Counted from the first letter of the stretch, positions 24,586-32,676 are shown. The stretch: 64,000 nucleotides of DNA from Terriglobales bacterium (GCA_025934735.1 JAICWP010000003.1:62001-126000), one strand, 5' to 3'. Made by a program: numbers and translations. Notes: generated from the sequence alone by a model not told the origin.

Positions 24586-25563
24586 CTACTTCGCCGCCAA
24601 CGTCTCGAGCACCCGGTCGAAATCCTCCAGCGACTTGTATTCAATCACGATCTTGCCTTTGCCATTGTGGTCCTTGATCTGCACCCGTACGCCCAGGCAG
24701 CGCTCCATTTCCATTTGTGCATCGCGCACATTGGGATCCACGAAGCGTTCCGCCGCTTCCTTCTTTTCGGCAGGATGCTCCAAGCCGAACAGCAGCTGTT
24801 CCAAGGCGCGCACGGAGAGGCCCTGCTCCACCACCCGGTCTGCCAGTTTATTGATCATCTCCAGCGAGTCGAGCGACAGGAGCACCTTGGCATGGCCAAA
24901 GCTGAGCTTGCCCTGCTCCACCAGGGCCTGCACCGGGGCCGGCAGCTTGAGCAGGCGGATGTAGTTGGAGACGGTGGCGCGATCGATGCCGGTGCGCTGC
25001 GCCATCTGCTCCTGGGTAAGGCCGAATTCTCTGCCCAGCCGGTCGAAGGCGCGCGCCTGCTCCATGGCGTTCAGGTCCTGGCGCTGCAGGTTCTCAATAA
25101 TCGTGAGTTCCATCGCCTGCTGGTCGGAGACTTCGCGCACGACCGCGGGGATAGCGGTTTTGCCGGCGCGGCGCGAGGCCTCCCAGCGGCGCTGCCCGGC
25201 AATGAGCTGGAAGCGTCCGCCGCCAATAGGTCGTACCACGATAGGTTGCACCACGCCGGTGGTGCGGATGGAGGCCACCAGTTCCTCCATTGCCGGCTCA
25301 TCCAGGTGAAGGCGGGTCTGGTAAGGATTGCGGTCAATCAGGCCCAGGGGCAGTTCGCGCATCTGCTCGTGGGAAACAGCCGGCTTGGGCGCGGGCGGCG
25401 CCACCACTGCGGCAGCCGTAGAGGACGCCGGTGGAAGCGGCACGGCAACTCCTGGCGGAGCAACCGCCGGACGCGGGCCGCCGGGCAATAGGGAATCCAG
25501 GCCGCGGCCCAGGGCTTTGCGCTTGTCGGCCGGAGGAGCGGGCGTAGTGCTCGTTGTGCTCAT
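24586..25563 (-). CDS. parB: ParB chromosome-partitioning protein (CTPase)
   Basis: 325 aa. The N-terminal GRGLDSLLPGG motif is the region that contacts ParA or SMC in studied ParBs. A Pro/Ala-rich linker leads to the N-domain: LPLGLIDRNPYQTR, GVVQPIVVRP and the CTP-binding GQRRWEASRRAG motif. The HTH region (TQEQMAQRTGIDRATVSNY) recognises parS, and a C-terminal dimerisation domain ends LEDFDRVLETLAAK. Lies 48 bases downstream of parA on the same strand. Four parS-like palindromes lie upstream of parA (26981-27341). Confidence 0.95.
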   Translation of the reverse strand: MSTTSTTPAPPADKRKALGRGLDSLLPGGPRPAVAPPGVAVPLPPASSTAAAVVAPPAPKPAVSHEQMRELPLGLIDRNPYQTRLHLDEPAMEELVASIRTTGVVQPIVVRPIGGGRFQLIAGQRRWEASRRAGKTAIPAVVREVSDQQAMELTIIENLQRQDLNAMEQARAFDRLGREFGLTQEQMAQRTGIDRATVSNYIRLLKLPAPVQALVEQGKLSFGHAKVLLSLDSLEMINKLADRVVEQGLSVRALEQLLFGLEHPAEKKEAAERFVDPNVRDAQMEMERCLGVRVQIKDHNGKGKIVIEYKSLEDFDRVLETLAAK

Positions 25564-25611
25564 GTCGCGATCTCCTGTTAACGTAGTAGTTAATAGTCAG
25601 ACTGGTTCGGG

Positions 25612-26847
25612 CTAGTCGCCCTGCTCGAGAGCGGGTTGTGCTTCCGGCGCTTGGGCGGCCTGGATCACCGCTTCGGCAATTTCCGGAGGAGGCAGGCTGG
25701 GATAAGCCTCCGGCGGTGATGGAACTTCCTCGGGCGTGCCCTCGGCTGGGACCTGCGGCTGAGCTTCGGCCGAAGCTGCAACGGGAGGAGCGGCGGCGCT
25801 CTCCGCCAGCACTTCCATGGGCGTGATGGCTGCCACGATTTCAGCCGGTGCGTCGACTCCGGCCGAGATAGCCGGGCCGACCGTCTGATCTGGTTCTGGA
25901 AGGCCATCTGCTGGAGCAGGTGCCTGCTGCGAATCGTTCGCCGGGACTGGTTCCGACGTAGCTTGGGCGGTGGCGTCTGTCGATATTTCAGAAGCCGCGT
26001 TGGCTACCACAGCTTCAGACGGCACCTCTGCCGAAACCACCGTGCCAGCCGATTCCGAAGCGGCTTCAACCTGCTGGCGGCGGGCTGCTTCCGCGTCCAG
26101 GACCTCCTTAGCCAGGCGGATGTAGCTTTCGGCGCCGCGCGAGCGAACGTCATAGACCAGCACCGGCTTCCCGTGGCTGGGAGCCTCCGCCAAGCGGATG
26201 TTCCGCGGAATGGAGGTGCGGAACAGCTTATCGCCGAAGTAGTTGCGCAGTTCCGCAGCCACCTGCTGGGCCAGGTTGGTGCGCTCATCGAACATGGTGA
26301 GCACCACGCCTTCAATCTCCAGCAGCGGATTAAAGCTCTGGCGGATGCGGCCAACCGTGTCCAGAAGTTCGCTGATGCCTTCCAGCGCGAAATATTCCGC
26401 CTGCATGGGAATGAGCACGGAATCTGCAGCGACCAGGGCGTTAAGCGTGAGCAAGTCGAGCGCCGGGGGGCAATCGAGCACGATGAACTGAAAGCGTTCG
26501 CGCAGGGGCGCAAGGGCATCACGCAGGGGGAACTCCCGACGGTCGGCGTCCACCAGTTCGAGGTTGGCGCCGATCAAGTTCTTGTGCGCGGGGATTACCC
26601 ACAATTGCTCGAGTTCTGGTTTCTGCAGAGCTTCCTCCGCACTGCAGGCGCCCATCAGCACGTGATAGGTGCTGAGGCGCTCGGGATCCCTTGGGAAGCC
26701 CAGGCCGCTGGAACTGTTGGACTGCGGGTCGCAATCCACCAGGAGCGTGTTCACTTCCGCTGCAGCCAGCGAAGAGGCTAGGTTGATGGACGTAGTGGTC
26801 TTACCCACGCCACCCTTCTGGTTGGCAACCGCGATTACGCGTCCCAT
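25612..26847 (-). CDS. parA: ParA/Soj ATPase with a long acidic Ala/Pro/Glu-rich tail
   Basis: About 411 aa from the ATG at 26847; an in-frame TTG at 26895 would add 16 residues. Residues 1-255 are a standard ParA: MGRVIAVANQKGGVGKTTTS with the deviant Walker A, DCDPQSNSSSGLG, and FIVLDCPPALDLL. The remaining 150 residues are low-complexity and acidic (SAEVPSEAVVANAASE and TPEEVPSPPEAYPSLPPP), absent from ordinary ParAs of about 255-265 aa. The tail could be a disordered protein-interaction arm. No clear ribosome binding site precedes either start. Confidence 0.9.
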   Translation of the reverse strand: MGRVIAVANQKGGVGKTTTSINLASSLAAAEVNTLLVDCDPQSNSSSGLGFPRDPERLSTYHVLMGACSAEEALQKPELEQLWVIPAHKNLIGANLELVDADRREFPLRDALAPLRERFQFIVLDCPPALDLLTLNALVAADSVLIPMQAEYFALEGISELLDTVGRIRQSFNPLLEIEGVVLTMFDERTNLAQQVAAELRNYFGDKLFRTSIPRNIRLAEAPSHGKPVLVYDVRSRGAESYIRLAKEVLDAEAARRQQVEAASESAGTVVSAEVPSEAVVANAASEISTDATAQATSEPVPANDSQQAPAPADGLPEPDQTVGPAISAGVDAPAEIVAAITPMEVLAESAAAPPVAASAEAQPQVPAEGTPEEVPSPPEAYPSLPPPEIAEAVIQAAQAPEAQPALEQGD

Positions 26848-26980
26848 AAGATGTTTTGGAGAAGCCGGAGCTGAAGCGAGATTAGCGCGAGGCAAATTTC
26901 AATTGCAATAAGGAACTGCACTGGAGAACAGAATTTTGTGCAAAAGGAGGTGTGAAATGTGGTTCCGCATTGCGAATGGA

Positions 26981-26996
26981 TGTTCCACGTGGAACA
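26981..26996. promoter_or_regulatory. parS site 1
   Basis: TGTTCCACGTGGAACA, a perfect 16-base palindrome matching the bacterial parS consensus; 134 bases upstream of the parA start. Confidence 0.88.
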
Positions 26997-27119
26997 TGCT
27001 GAGTGTTTCGGGTTATCCAGCGGACTCCAGTATCGTAGCGTGCAGGTCTGACACTGAAAGACAATCCTTCGCGCTCTCGGTGTCTGGGCATGGAGCGAGG
27101 TCATCGGCACAATCGCCGC

Positions 27120-27135
27120 TGTTCCACGTGGAACC
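27120..27135. promoter_or_regulatory. parS site 2
   Basis: TGTTCCACGTGGAACC; one position deviates from the perfect palindrome. Lies 139 bases from site 1. Confidence 0.85.
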
Positions 27136-27185
27136 GTATGTAGGTTGGCACGCAATGGCTGGGGGAGAATTCTGCGCCTATGCCG

Positions 27186-27201
27186 TGTTCTACGTGGAAC
27201 A
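27186..27201. promoter_or_regulatory. parS site 3
   Basis: TGTTCTACGTGGAACA; one central mismatch. Lies 66 bases from site 2. Confidence 0.78.
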
Positions 27202-27325
27202 TTCGTTCATGCCGTACCTGCCGTCGCAACTCTGGCGAGTCGATCGGACTGGCTTGCTACTCCAATTATGCTGCGCTTGGCACAATTTTGAATTCAACAG
27301 TCCGGAATCGTTTGCCGCGGTGCAA

Positions 27326-27341
27326 CGTTCCACGTGGAACA
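27326..27341. promoter_or_regulatory. parS site 4
   Basis: CGTTCCACGTGGAACA; first base deviates. Lies 140 bases from site 3. Confidence 0.82.
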
Positions 27342-27639
27342 TAAGGAGTTCGCTTTCCGGTGAACGTGTTAACTATCTTGGTACGCACCTCCTCTTGCGA
27401 CCACCGAGCCCGGGAAATTCCGGGCTCCAACCCTCGAATGCTCCCTGCCGACCTCCTGTAGAACCGATGTTCACTCCACCTGTAATTAGCGTGGTTCGTC
27501 GATCGGCAAAGAAGGCGGGAGACAGGCCGAGAATGCCCCGCATCGTTCTACTCCACTCGAGGGCTCCAAACATTACTGTGAAATAGCAGCCGGCGAGAAA
27601 CGATGGGCAGTTAGTCCACTTTTACTCTTTCGATACTTG

Positions 27640-28350
27640 CTACACTGGATACCTCCCGACCAGGACCACGCGTTCTCGTGATTCGGGCACCGGAATCGGC
27701 GACTCCCAACAAAATTCTGGAAGAAGGTTAGGGGCACGCTGCGCCTGGCTTAGGCCGATCAGCAGGGCCAGCTTCCCCGCCCCCAGCCGGGCAGCGCTGT
27801 AACGAACCAGCACGGCCGCGGTTGCGAGCGCCGATTCGAAGCGTTCCACCGCGCGCATAGTGACAATGTCCATAGGGTCTACCCCAACCGGCATTTCAGG
27901 GCCGCTTCCTCCCTCGTTTAGCGAGGCCTCGACACGGCCGCTAATCACCTTGACGTCGCTCAAATGCAAGGCGCGGATCACCTCGCCGAGGAAGGCGGCC
28001 TTCTTGCGGTTGGATTCAACCAGCGTGAGCCGCAGCTCCGGGGCATAGATCTTGAGCGGCAGGCCGGGAAACCCTGCCCCCGAGCCCAGGTCGAGAGCAT
28101 GCTGCCTTTGGGCTTCAGCGTCCGGACCAAACAGATATGCCGCCAGGAACAGGGACTCGCCAAAATGGCGGCTTACGATGGCCTCCGGGTCGCGCACGGC
28201 GGTCAGGTTAATGCGAGCATTCCATCGTAGAAGCATATCTATATATGTAGAGATGCTGCGGAACTGCTCGGCAGACAGCGCTGTCTGCACCGGCAGCGAC
28301 TTCGCAGCAAGAAATGGCTGCAGTATTTCGGCGATGCGATCCTGTTCCAC
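27640..28350 (-). CDS. rsmG: RsmG, 16S rRNA m7G527 methyltransferase
   Basis: 236 aa. The SAM-binding motif ALDLGSGAGFPGLPLKI near residue 90 is the RsmG signature. It is preceded by YIDMLLRWNARINLTAVRDPEAI and followed by LVESNRKKAAFLGEV. It methylates G527 in the 16S rRNA decoding region. In many bacteria rsmG lies just upstream of parA near the origin, as here, but its usual partner mnmG is absent from this window. Confidence 0.93.
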   Translation of the reverse strand: MEQDRIAEILQPFLAAKSLPVQTALSAEQFRSISTYIDMLLRWNARINLTAVRDPEAIVSRHFGESLFLAAYLFGPDAEAQRQHALDLGSGAGFPGLPLKIYAPELRLTLVESNRKKAAFLGEVIRALHLSDVKVISGRVEASLNEGGSGPEMPVGVDPMDIVTMRAVERFESALATAAVLVRYSAARLGAGKLALLIGLSQAQRAPNLLPEFCWESPIPVPESRERVVLVGRYPV

Positions 28351-28878
28351 GCTATCTGCTGCTGATTAAATCACGAGCGCCGCACCGGACGGGGCCTGTT
28401 CATGGGTCCGGGGGCAGACGTAATCCGCCAGCTACGAATCAGGGTCGCCAACTGTGGAGCAAACAGAGGCTACTGGAGCGCGGATTGCATAGAGCGGGTC
28501 GCAATGTAGCGTGTGCCAGATGAAAAATGGGATGAATTGCGGGAATTGTCGAACCTGATGCCGCCCGCCAACCGCTTCCGCCTTCCTGACGGCCGGCAGG
28601 AACCAGAGAAGTAACAAGTGGAACCGAAAGTCGCTTTTCACCGTTGGACCAGCGCTGAACCGCGCCGGGCGTGGAGCCCGCCCGCGTCACGTGGGGGCAG
28701 AATCGGAGTTGCAACAAGTGGACCACCAGCGCTCGCCTCAGAGTCCATTCAGGTGATATTCCGTCGTCAATTCCCTCGGGGACCGCCATGGAGTGGGACA
28801 AAGCAGCCGTTTTAGCCCTATGCTTCACGATCAGGCTGCGTTTCATTAGAATAGCCGTCCGGAGAACATGTACCAGGA
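28351..28878. other. 528-base region with no recognisable gene
   Basis: Lies between the rsmG start (minus) and an unknown gene (plus). It contains a 20-base interrupted palindrome (ttcctgac/ggccggcaggaa at 28583-28602), two copies of caacaagtggacc-like words near 28613 and 28710, and a GC-rich hairpin-prone stretch at about 28660-28700. It does not match tmRNA, RNase P or 6S RNA landmarks that I can recognise. Could hide a small RNA. Confidence 0.4.
28824..28852 (+). promoter_or_regulatory. Candidate promoter of the gene at 28879
   Basis: TTCACG and TAGAAT separated by 17 bases; a GGAGAA ribosome binding site follows at about 28861. Confidence 0.4.
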
Positions 28879-29562
28879 ATGACAACCCAACTCCCCACAT
28901 CAGACTCTGCGGCTAAGGGAAAGCTGTATATCACCATTGCCGGACTGCCGATCACCATCACGCTCAAGTGGCCGTTTCGCCAGTCCAGCGGAGGCGCTGA
29001 TTTCTTCGTGCTGCACGGCGATATTCGCCTGGAGAACACTGACGGGCTGCACGTGCCAGTGGCGGTAAATCTGACTCAAACGGTGCGGGAGGCGCTTCCC
29101 TCCATGGACCCCGGCGAGATCGAGGGACCGGTGATCAATGCGCTGCGAAAAGAGGTGGACAACCGGCAACTGGAATTCCTGAAATCGCCCAAGCGGCTGC
29201 CGGTGGCTTTTTCCAGCCGCTTCTATAACCTCCGCCGCCAACAATGGATGTTTCAGCACGCCAGTGACGCCGAACTGGCCGACTTCATCCGGCGAAAAGT
29301 CTATTGGGAGCACAAATTGTGCGGGAAAGGGGCGCAAAGCTCGCTGGCGGACCCTGTGGACCTGCTGTACTTGGGGGCCACGGCGGAGCGCATGCACGAA
29401 GCTGCCCGGGAGCTGGCCGGGGAAGGCTTGATCCGGCTTCAGAACGCCGATGCGTATGCGATCGCCACCGAGGCGCTTCAATCCCAGTCGGAACGCATTG
29501 AAGCTGAAATGCGCAGCGCACAGGCTGACATGGAGAGAAAGCACGCTTTCGAGCGCGCATGA
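28879..29562 (+). CDS. Protein of unknown function
   Basis: 227 aa, soluble, no signal peptide. The N-terminal half is beta-rich (GKLYITIAGLPITITLKWPF, FFVLHGDIRLENTDG) and is followed by VPVAVNLTQTVREALPSM. A central stretch LPVAFSSRFYNLRRQQWMFQ leads to a C-terminal helical segment of alternating charge (SERIEAEMRSAQADMERKH). No known family recognised. The real reading frame is supported by the upstream promoter-like boxes and biased codon use. Confidence 0.7.
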   Translation: MTTQLPTSDSAAKGKLYITIAGLPITITLKWPFRQSSGGADFFVLHGDIRLENTDGLHVPVAVNLTQTVREALPSMDPGEIEGPVINALRKEVDNRQLEFLKSPKRLPVAFSSRFYNLRRQQWMFQHASDAELADFIRRKVYWEHKLCGKGAQSSLADPVDLLYLGATAERMHEAARELAGEGLIRLQNADAYAIATEALQSQSERIEAEMRSAQADMERKHAFERA

Positions 29563-29592
29563 CTTTCGGACTTCGCTAGCTACTGCCTCCTA

Positions 29593-29916
29593 TCATGATC
29601 TCGACCGCTTGGGCCGGGATGGAACCTTCGCGCCTTTCCGGCGCGCCTTGCTGAGTCCGATGGCGATCGCTTGCTTGCGGTTCTTGACCGGATGTTTGCC
29701 GGACCGCATATGATGCATTTCGGTGCGGACCTCGTTCTGCGCCTTGCGGCCATACTTGCGCCCGCGCGAACGGGAGCGGGAAGTGGAACGATGGGACCGC
29801 GAACCGCTGGCTGATGAGCGCCGTGAGGACCGGTGGGACGAAGAACGGCTTGAGCGCGCGGAGGAACGGCGCCCCCGCGAACTCCGCCGGCTCGATGAAC
29901 TGCGCTTGCTTGCCAT
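29593..29916 (-). CDS. Ser/Arg-rich basic protein with a DUF6496-like C-terminus
   Basis: 107 aa, extremely basic. Residues about 3-55 are almost only Ser and Arg, with SSRRSS- and RSRSRGRK-type runs. The C-terminal half (MRSGKHPVKNRKQAIAIGLS followed by KARRKGAKVP) matches the pattern of the small DUF6496 family, in which RKQAIAIGLSEAR is the core. Start ATG at 29916 with GGAGGT five bases upstream, so expression is likely strong. The composition suggests nucleic-acid binding, similar in style to eukaryotic SR tails or histone-H1-like bacterial proteins; this is inference. Convergent with the gene at 28879. Confidence 0.85.
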   Translation of the reverse strand: MASKRSSSSRRSSRGRRSSARSSRSSSHRSSRRSSASGSRSHRSTSRSRSRGRKYGRKAQNEVRTEMHHMRSGKHPVKNRKQAIAIGLSKARRKGAKVPSRPKRSRS

Positions 29917-30136
29917 ATTCACCTCCTTCTATCAGACGCACGCGGTAGGAAGCGGGTTGGCGTACCGCCGGCCGTGAGCAAAGCTTCAGAATCAACAATA
30001 CTGGCGGCGAATCTAAGAGCTGAGGAAATGGACGCAAGCAGGTTTCAAAGTTTCGCATTCGGAGCGTTTCAGAACATGAAACTGCTGCCTTCCGCACCGA
30101 GGCAGCCGCGCTTCAGCTTCGGGAGGTTCAGCAAAT

Positions 30137-30610
30137 ATGGAATTACTGGAATATGTGCGCAAGTTATACGTTTACGATCATTGGGCCAACCGGGAAGTAG
30201 CGCTCGCATTGCAAGCAGCTCCGCAACCGGCGCCACGCTCGGTTCGACTGATGGCGCACGTGGTGGGAACGGAATGGACGTGGCGCAGCCGCATTCTTCC
30301 CGGCAGCAAGAAGATAGCGGTGTGGCCGCAGCTTACCGTAGAGCAGATTTCGCAGGAAGTTGAGGAGTTGCAGCTGGCCTGGAAGAACTATCTGGCGACC
30401 CTTACTCCTGCGTCCCTGGTGGAGACGGCGGCGTACACCAATTCCAAGGGCGAACATTTCAGCAGTCAAATGGGAGACATTCTGATGCATGTGGTTATGC
30501 ACTCCGCCTATCACCGCGGACAGACCGCCGCTGACATGCGCGCTTCCGGCTTGGAACCCGTGTACACGGATTTCATCCACGCGGTCCGGCAGGCAAGGTT
30601 AATCGGCTAG
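30137..30610 (+). CDS. DinB-like four-helix metal-binding protein
   Basis: 157 aa. DinB/YfiT landmarks: YVYDHWANREVALAL, AHVVGTEWTWRSR (first His ligand and Trp), and HVVMHSAYHRGQTAADMR with the closing His pair. These proteins bind a divalent metal with three His and often act as thiol-dependent transferases or are of unknown role. The start ATG at 30137 has GGGAGG upstream. Nothing in the neighbourhood hints at the substrate. Confidence 0.88.
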   Translation: MELLEYVRKLYVYDHWANREVALALQAAPQPAPRSVRLMAHVVGTEWTWRSRILPGSKKIAVWPQLTVEQISQEVEELQLAWKNYLATLTPASLVETAAYTNSKGEHFSSQMGDILMHVVMHSAYHRGQTAADMRASGLEPVYTDFIHAVRQARLIG

Positions 30611-30647
30611 GTTGTGTCTGCGGCCAGCCCATGCTTTCGGAGCTGAT

Positions 30648-30677
30648 TTGATGTAGGGTCCTGCGGGCCCGTATACT
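30648..30677 (+). promoter_or_regulatory. Promoter of ispD (leaderless)
   Basis: TTGATG and TATACT with an 18-base spacer. The -10 ends one base before an ATG at 30679 and ten bases before the ATG at 30688. Transcription would therefore start near 30684-30688, excluding the first ATG. Confidence 0.55.
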
Positions 30678-30687
30678 GATGGCCCTC

Positions 30688-31434
30688 ATGAAGGTTATTG
30701 CCATTATTCCGGCGGCGGGACTGGGCACGCGCATGGCGGCGGCGGAAGCGGCGCCGCGGTCCGCTGTTGGCAAGGCGCCCTCCAAGCAGTTCGCGGAATT
30801 GCGTGGCGCGCCGATCCTGGTGCACACGCTGCGCAAATTTGCCGACAGCCCACGCATCAGCGAAATTTACGTGGCCTTGCGCAAGACGGATGCCGATAAG
30901 TTTCGTCCCCGGCTGGAGAAGGAAGGCCTGGGCAAGAAGGTGCACCTGGTGGAGGGCGGGGAGCACCGGCAGCAATCGGTGGCCAACGCACTGGCGGAGG
31001 TGAAGGCCGCGCCCGATGACATTATCCTGGTGCACGATGCGGTCCGCCCCTTGGTGGAGGAGGAGACTATTGAGAACGTGATTCAGGGCGCGGAAAAACA
31101 TGGCGCCGCCATTGCGGGCTTACCGGCCGTGGATACGGTCAAGCAGGTGGAACGCAGCGCTGAAAACGCGATCATCACCGCCACGGTGCCGCGGGAACGG
31201 ATAGTGCTGGCGCAGACGCCGCAAGGGTTCCGCTTCAGCGTATTAAAAAAAGCATTCGACGAGGCGGCCGCCGATGGGTTTGTAGGCACCGACGAGGCGT
31301 CGCTGGTGGAGCGCTCCGGGCATGCCGTGGCGGTGGTCATGGGGTCGGCGCGCAATCTGAAGATCACCACCCCCGCCGACCTGGAGCTGGCGGAGTTCTA
31401 CATGTCGCGTCCCGCGCGCCGCGCCGCCGGGTAA
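30688..31434 (+). CDS. ispD: IspD, 2-C-methyl-D-erythritol 4-phosphate cytidylyltransferase
   Basis: About 248 aa. Third step of the MEP isoprenoid pathway: transfers CMP to MEP. The start MKVIAIIPAAGLGTRM gives the CTP-binding loop, followed by an insertion (about AAAEAAPRSAVGKAPS) before the KQF motif. Family members normally reach the Lys within a few residues. Later motifs ILVHDAVRPLVEEE and GLPAVDTVKQVE, then TPQGFRF, are intact. ATG 30688 is chosen over 30679 because of the promoter position. ispF follows 120 bases downstream. Confidence 0.93.
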   Translation: MKVIAIIPAAGLGTRMAAAEAAPRSAVGKAPSKQFAELRGAPILVHTLRKFADSPRISEIYVALRKTDADKFRPRLEKEGLGKKVHLVEGGEHRQQSVANALAEVKAAPDDIILVHDAVRPLVEEETIENVIQGAEKHGAAIAGLPAVDTVKQVERSAENAIITATVPRERIVLAQTPQGFRFSVLKKAFDEAAADGFVGTDEASLVERSGHAVAVVMGSARNLKITTPADLELAEFYMSRPARRAAG

Positions 31435-31530
31435 TCGCTAGCAGTTAGCACTTGGCAATTAGCCCTTGGCTGTTCAACTCAGAGAAACTCTGCTGGCTAA
31501 ATGGCAAATGCTAAGTGCTTCTTCACCGAG
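31435..31530. repeat. Intergenic word repeat, TTAGCACTTGGCAATTAGC type
   Basis: Copies of ttagcacttggcaattagcc are followed by a mirrored part (ggctaaatggcaaatgctaa), flanking a small ctcagagaaactctg stem. It fills the gap between ispD and ispF. Confidence 0.65.
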
Positions 31531-31554
31531 TAAATCGCTGGCCGGGGTGGGGTT

Positions 31555-32145
31555 GTGAGAATCGGATACGGCTGGGACTCGCATGAATTCCACGCGGGCA
31601 TTCCGCTGAAGATAGGCGGCGTGCAACTGCCCCACGAGAAGGGTCTGGCAGGCCATTCCGATGGAGACGTGCTGCTCCATGCCGTAACCGACGCGCTGCT
31701 GGGCGCCATCGCCGCCGGCGATATCGGCACCTACTTTCCGCCTTCCGATCCCAAGTGGAAGGGGGCGGACTCGGTCACCTTCCTTCAAGAAGCGATGCGC
31801 CAGGTAAGCCGCGCCGGCTACACCGTGGCTAACGTGGATTCCACGCTCATCCTGGCCGAGCCGAAGATCGGCCCGCACGCGGCAAAAATTCAGGGGCGGG
31901 TGGCCGAACTGTTGAAGGTGGAGCCCGCAGCTGTGGGCATCAAGGCCAAGACGCCGGAAGGGATGGGCACCGACAATGCCGCCATCGCCCACGTCGTGGT
32001 CCTGCTGGTCAAAAACAGCGGCAAAGGCTCGCGGCCCAAGCGAGCGGTGGAAACGGTGCCGCAGCCGGAAATAGACCGCGTGGTGAACGACCTGATTAAA
32101 GAAGTCCCGGAACAGCCCAAAACTGGCGGCAAGACCCGGCGCTAG
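31555..32145 (+). CDS. ispF: IspF, 2-C-methyl-D-erythritol 2,4-cyclodiphosphate synthase
   Basis: 196 aa from a GTG. It converts CDP-ME 2-phosphate to MEcPP in the MEP pathway. The zinc ligands are in RIGYGWDSHEF (Asp8, His10) and the later His in LLHAVTDALLGAI. GDIGTYFPPSDP and the substrate loop AKTPEGMGTDNAAIAHVVVLL are intact. After the core (about 155 residues) there is an extra basic tail of roughly 40 residues. Forms a MEP-pathway pair with ispD; ispE is not in the window. Confidence 0.93.
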   Translation: MRIGYGWDSHEFHAGIPLKIGGVQLPHEKGLAGHSDGDVLLHAVTDALLGAIAAGDIGTYFPPSDPKWKGADSVTFLQEAMRQVSRAGYTVANVDSTLILAEPKIGPHAAKIQGRVAELLKVEPAAVGIKAKTPEGMGTDNAAIAHVVVLLVKNSGKGSRPKRAVETVPQPEIDRVVNDLIKEVPEQPKTGGKTRR

Positions 32146-32240
32146 GCCTGGTTCGCGAGCCCCTCAGGGCCAAGGCAGGCGGGACGCGGCTTCCGGAAAA
32201 CGCCTGTTGCAAAAGGCGCGTCCGGCGCGGATTTTCACAG

Positions 32241-32272
32241 TTGACATTCCTCTACTACCCGGAGCCTAATAG
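32241..32272 (+). promoter_or_regulatory. Candidate promoter of the HU gene
   Basis: A perfect TTGACA at 32241-32246 and a CCTAAT/TAATAG -10-like region at 32265-32272. Spacing is 18-20 bases depending on the choice. Confidence 0.35.
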
Positions 32273-32342
32273 CTCGCACAGGTTCCGAGCCGTTTTCGCG
32301 CAGATCGTAGCCCAAGAACGGCCTGCCTGCTCAGGAGCGAAG

Positions 32343-32621
32343 ATGAACAAAGCCGATTTGATCGACAGAATTGCGGCTGGTTCGCGCATTAACAAGACCC
32401 AGGCCGCCTCCGCCATTGACACCCTGGTGGATAGCGTAACCGGCGCACTGCGGAAGGGAGACCGCGTAGCCCTGGTAGGTTTCGGCACGTTCTCCGTCTC
32501 GCAGCGAAAAGCCCGCAATGGGCGCAACCCGCAAACCGGCGCGGTAATCAAGATTGCCGCCCGCAAAGTGGCCAAATTTACCCCGGGAGCCGAACTCAGG
32601 AAAGCGGTCAACAAGAAATAA
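32343..32621 (+). CDS. HU family DNA-binding protein
   Basis: 92 aa, standard HU/IHF length. MNKADLIDRIAAGSRINKTQ, then GDRVALVGFGTFSVSQRKAR and the DNA-contacting arm GRNPQTGAVIKIAARKVAKF with the conserved Arg-Asn-Pro. It ends with PGAELRKAVNKK. It bends and compacts DNA as a dimer. A good ribosome binding site (CAGGAG) precedes the ATG and a strong terminator follows. Confidence 0.95.
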   Translation: MNKADLIDRIAAGSRINKTQAASAIDTLVDSVTGALRKGDRVALVGFGTFSVSQRKARNGRNPQTGAVIKIAARKVAKFTPGAELRKAVNKK

Positions 32622-32644
32622 CGAGGGTGCTTTTTCGAACGTGG

Positions 32645-32676
32645 AGCGGCAGGGGGTCGGCCCTGCCGCTTTTTTA
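32645..32676 (+). terminator. Rho-independent terminator of the HU gene
   Basis: Stem agcggcaggg / ccctgccgct with a six-base loop, followed by six T residues; 24 bases after the stop codon. Confidence 0.9.

Larger units (their letters stand above)
26848..27639. other. parS-bearing intergenic region upstream of parA
   Basis: About 790 bases without a convincing gene between parA and the end of rsmG. It holds four 16-base parS-like palindromes and AT-rich patches at about 26890-26935 and 27270-27300. A 216-codon open frame on the plus strand crosses all four sites but has no family features and no good start site. No dnaA box cluster was recognised. Confidence 0.7.

Noticed and set aside
26936-27586. 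216-codon plus-strand open frame through the parS cluster
   Set aside because: No domain character, and all four parS sites lie inside. It reads as a random opening in non-coding DNA.
28380-28560. Possible tmRNA or RNase P RNA
   Set aside because: Neither the tmRNA 5' end and tag frame nor the RNase P conserved blocks could be matched.
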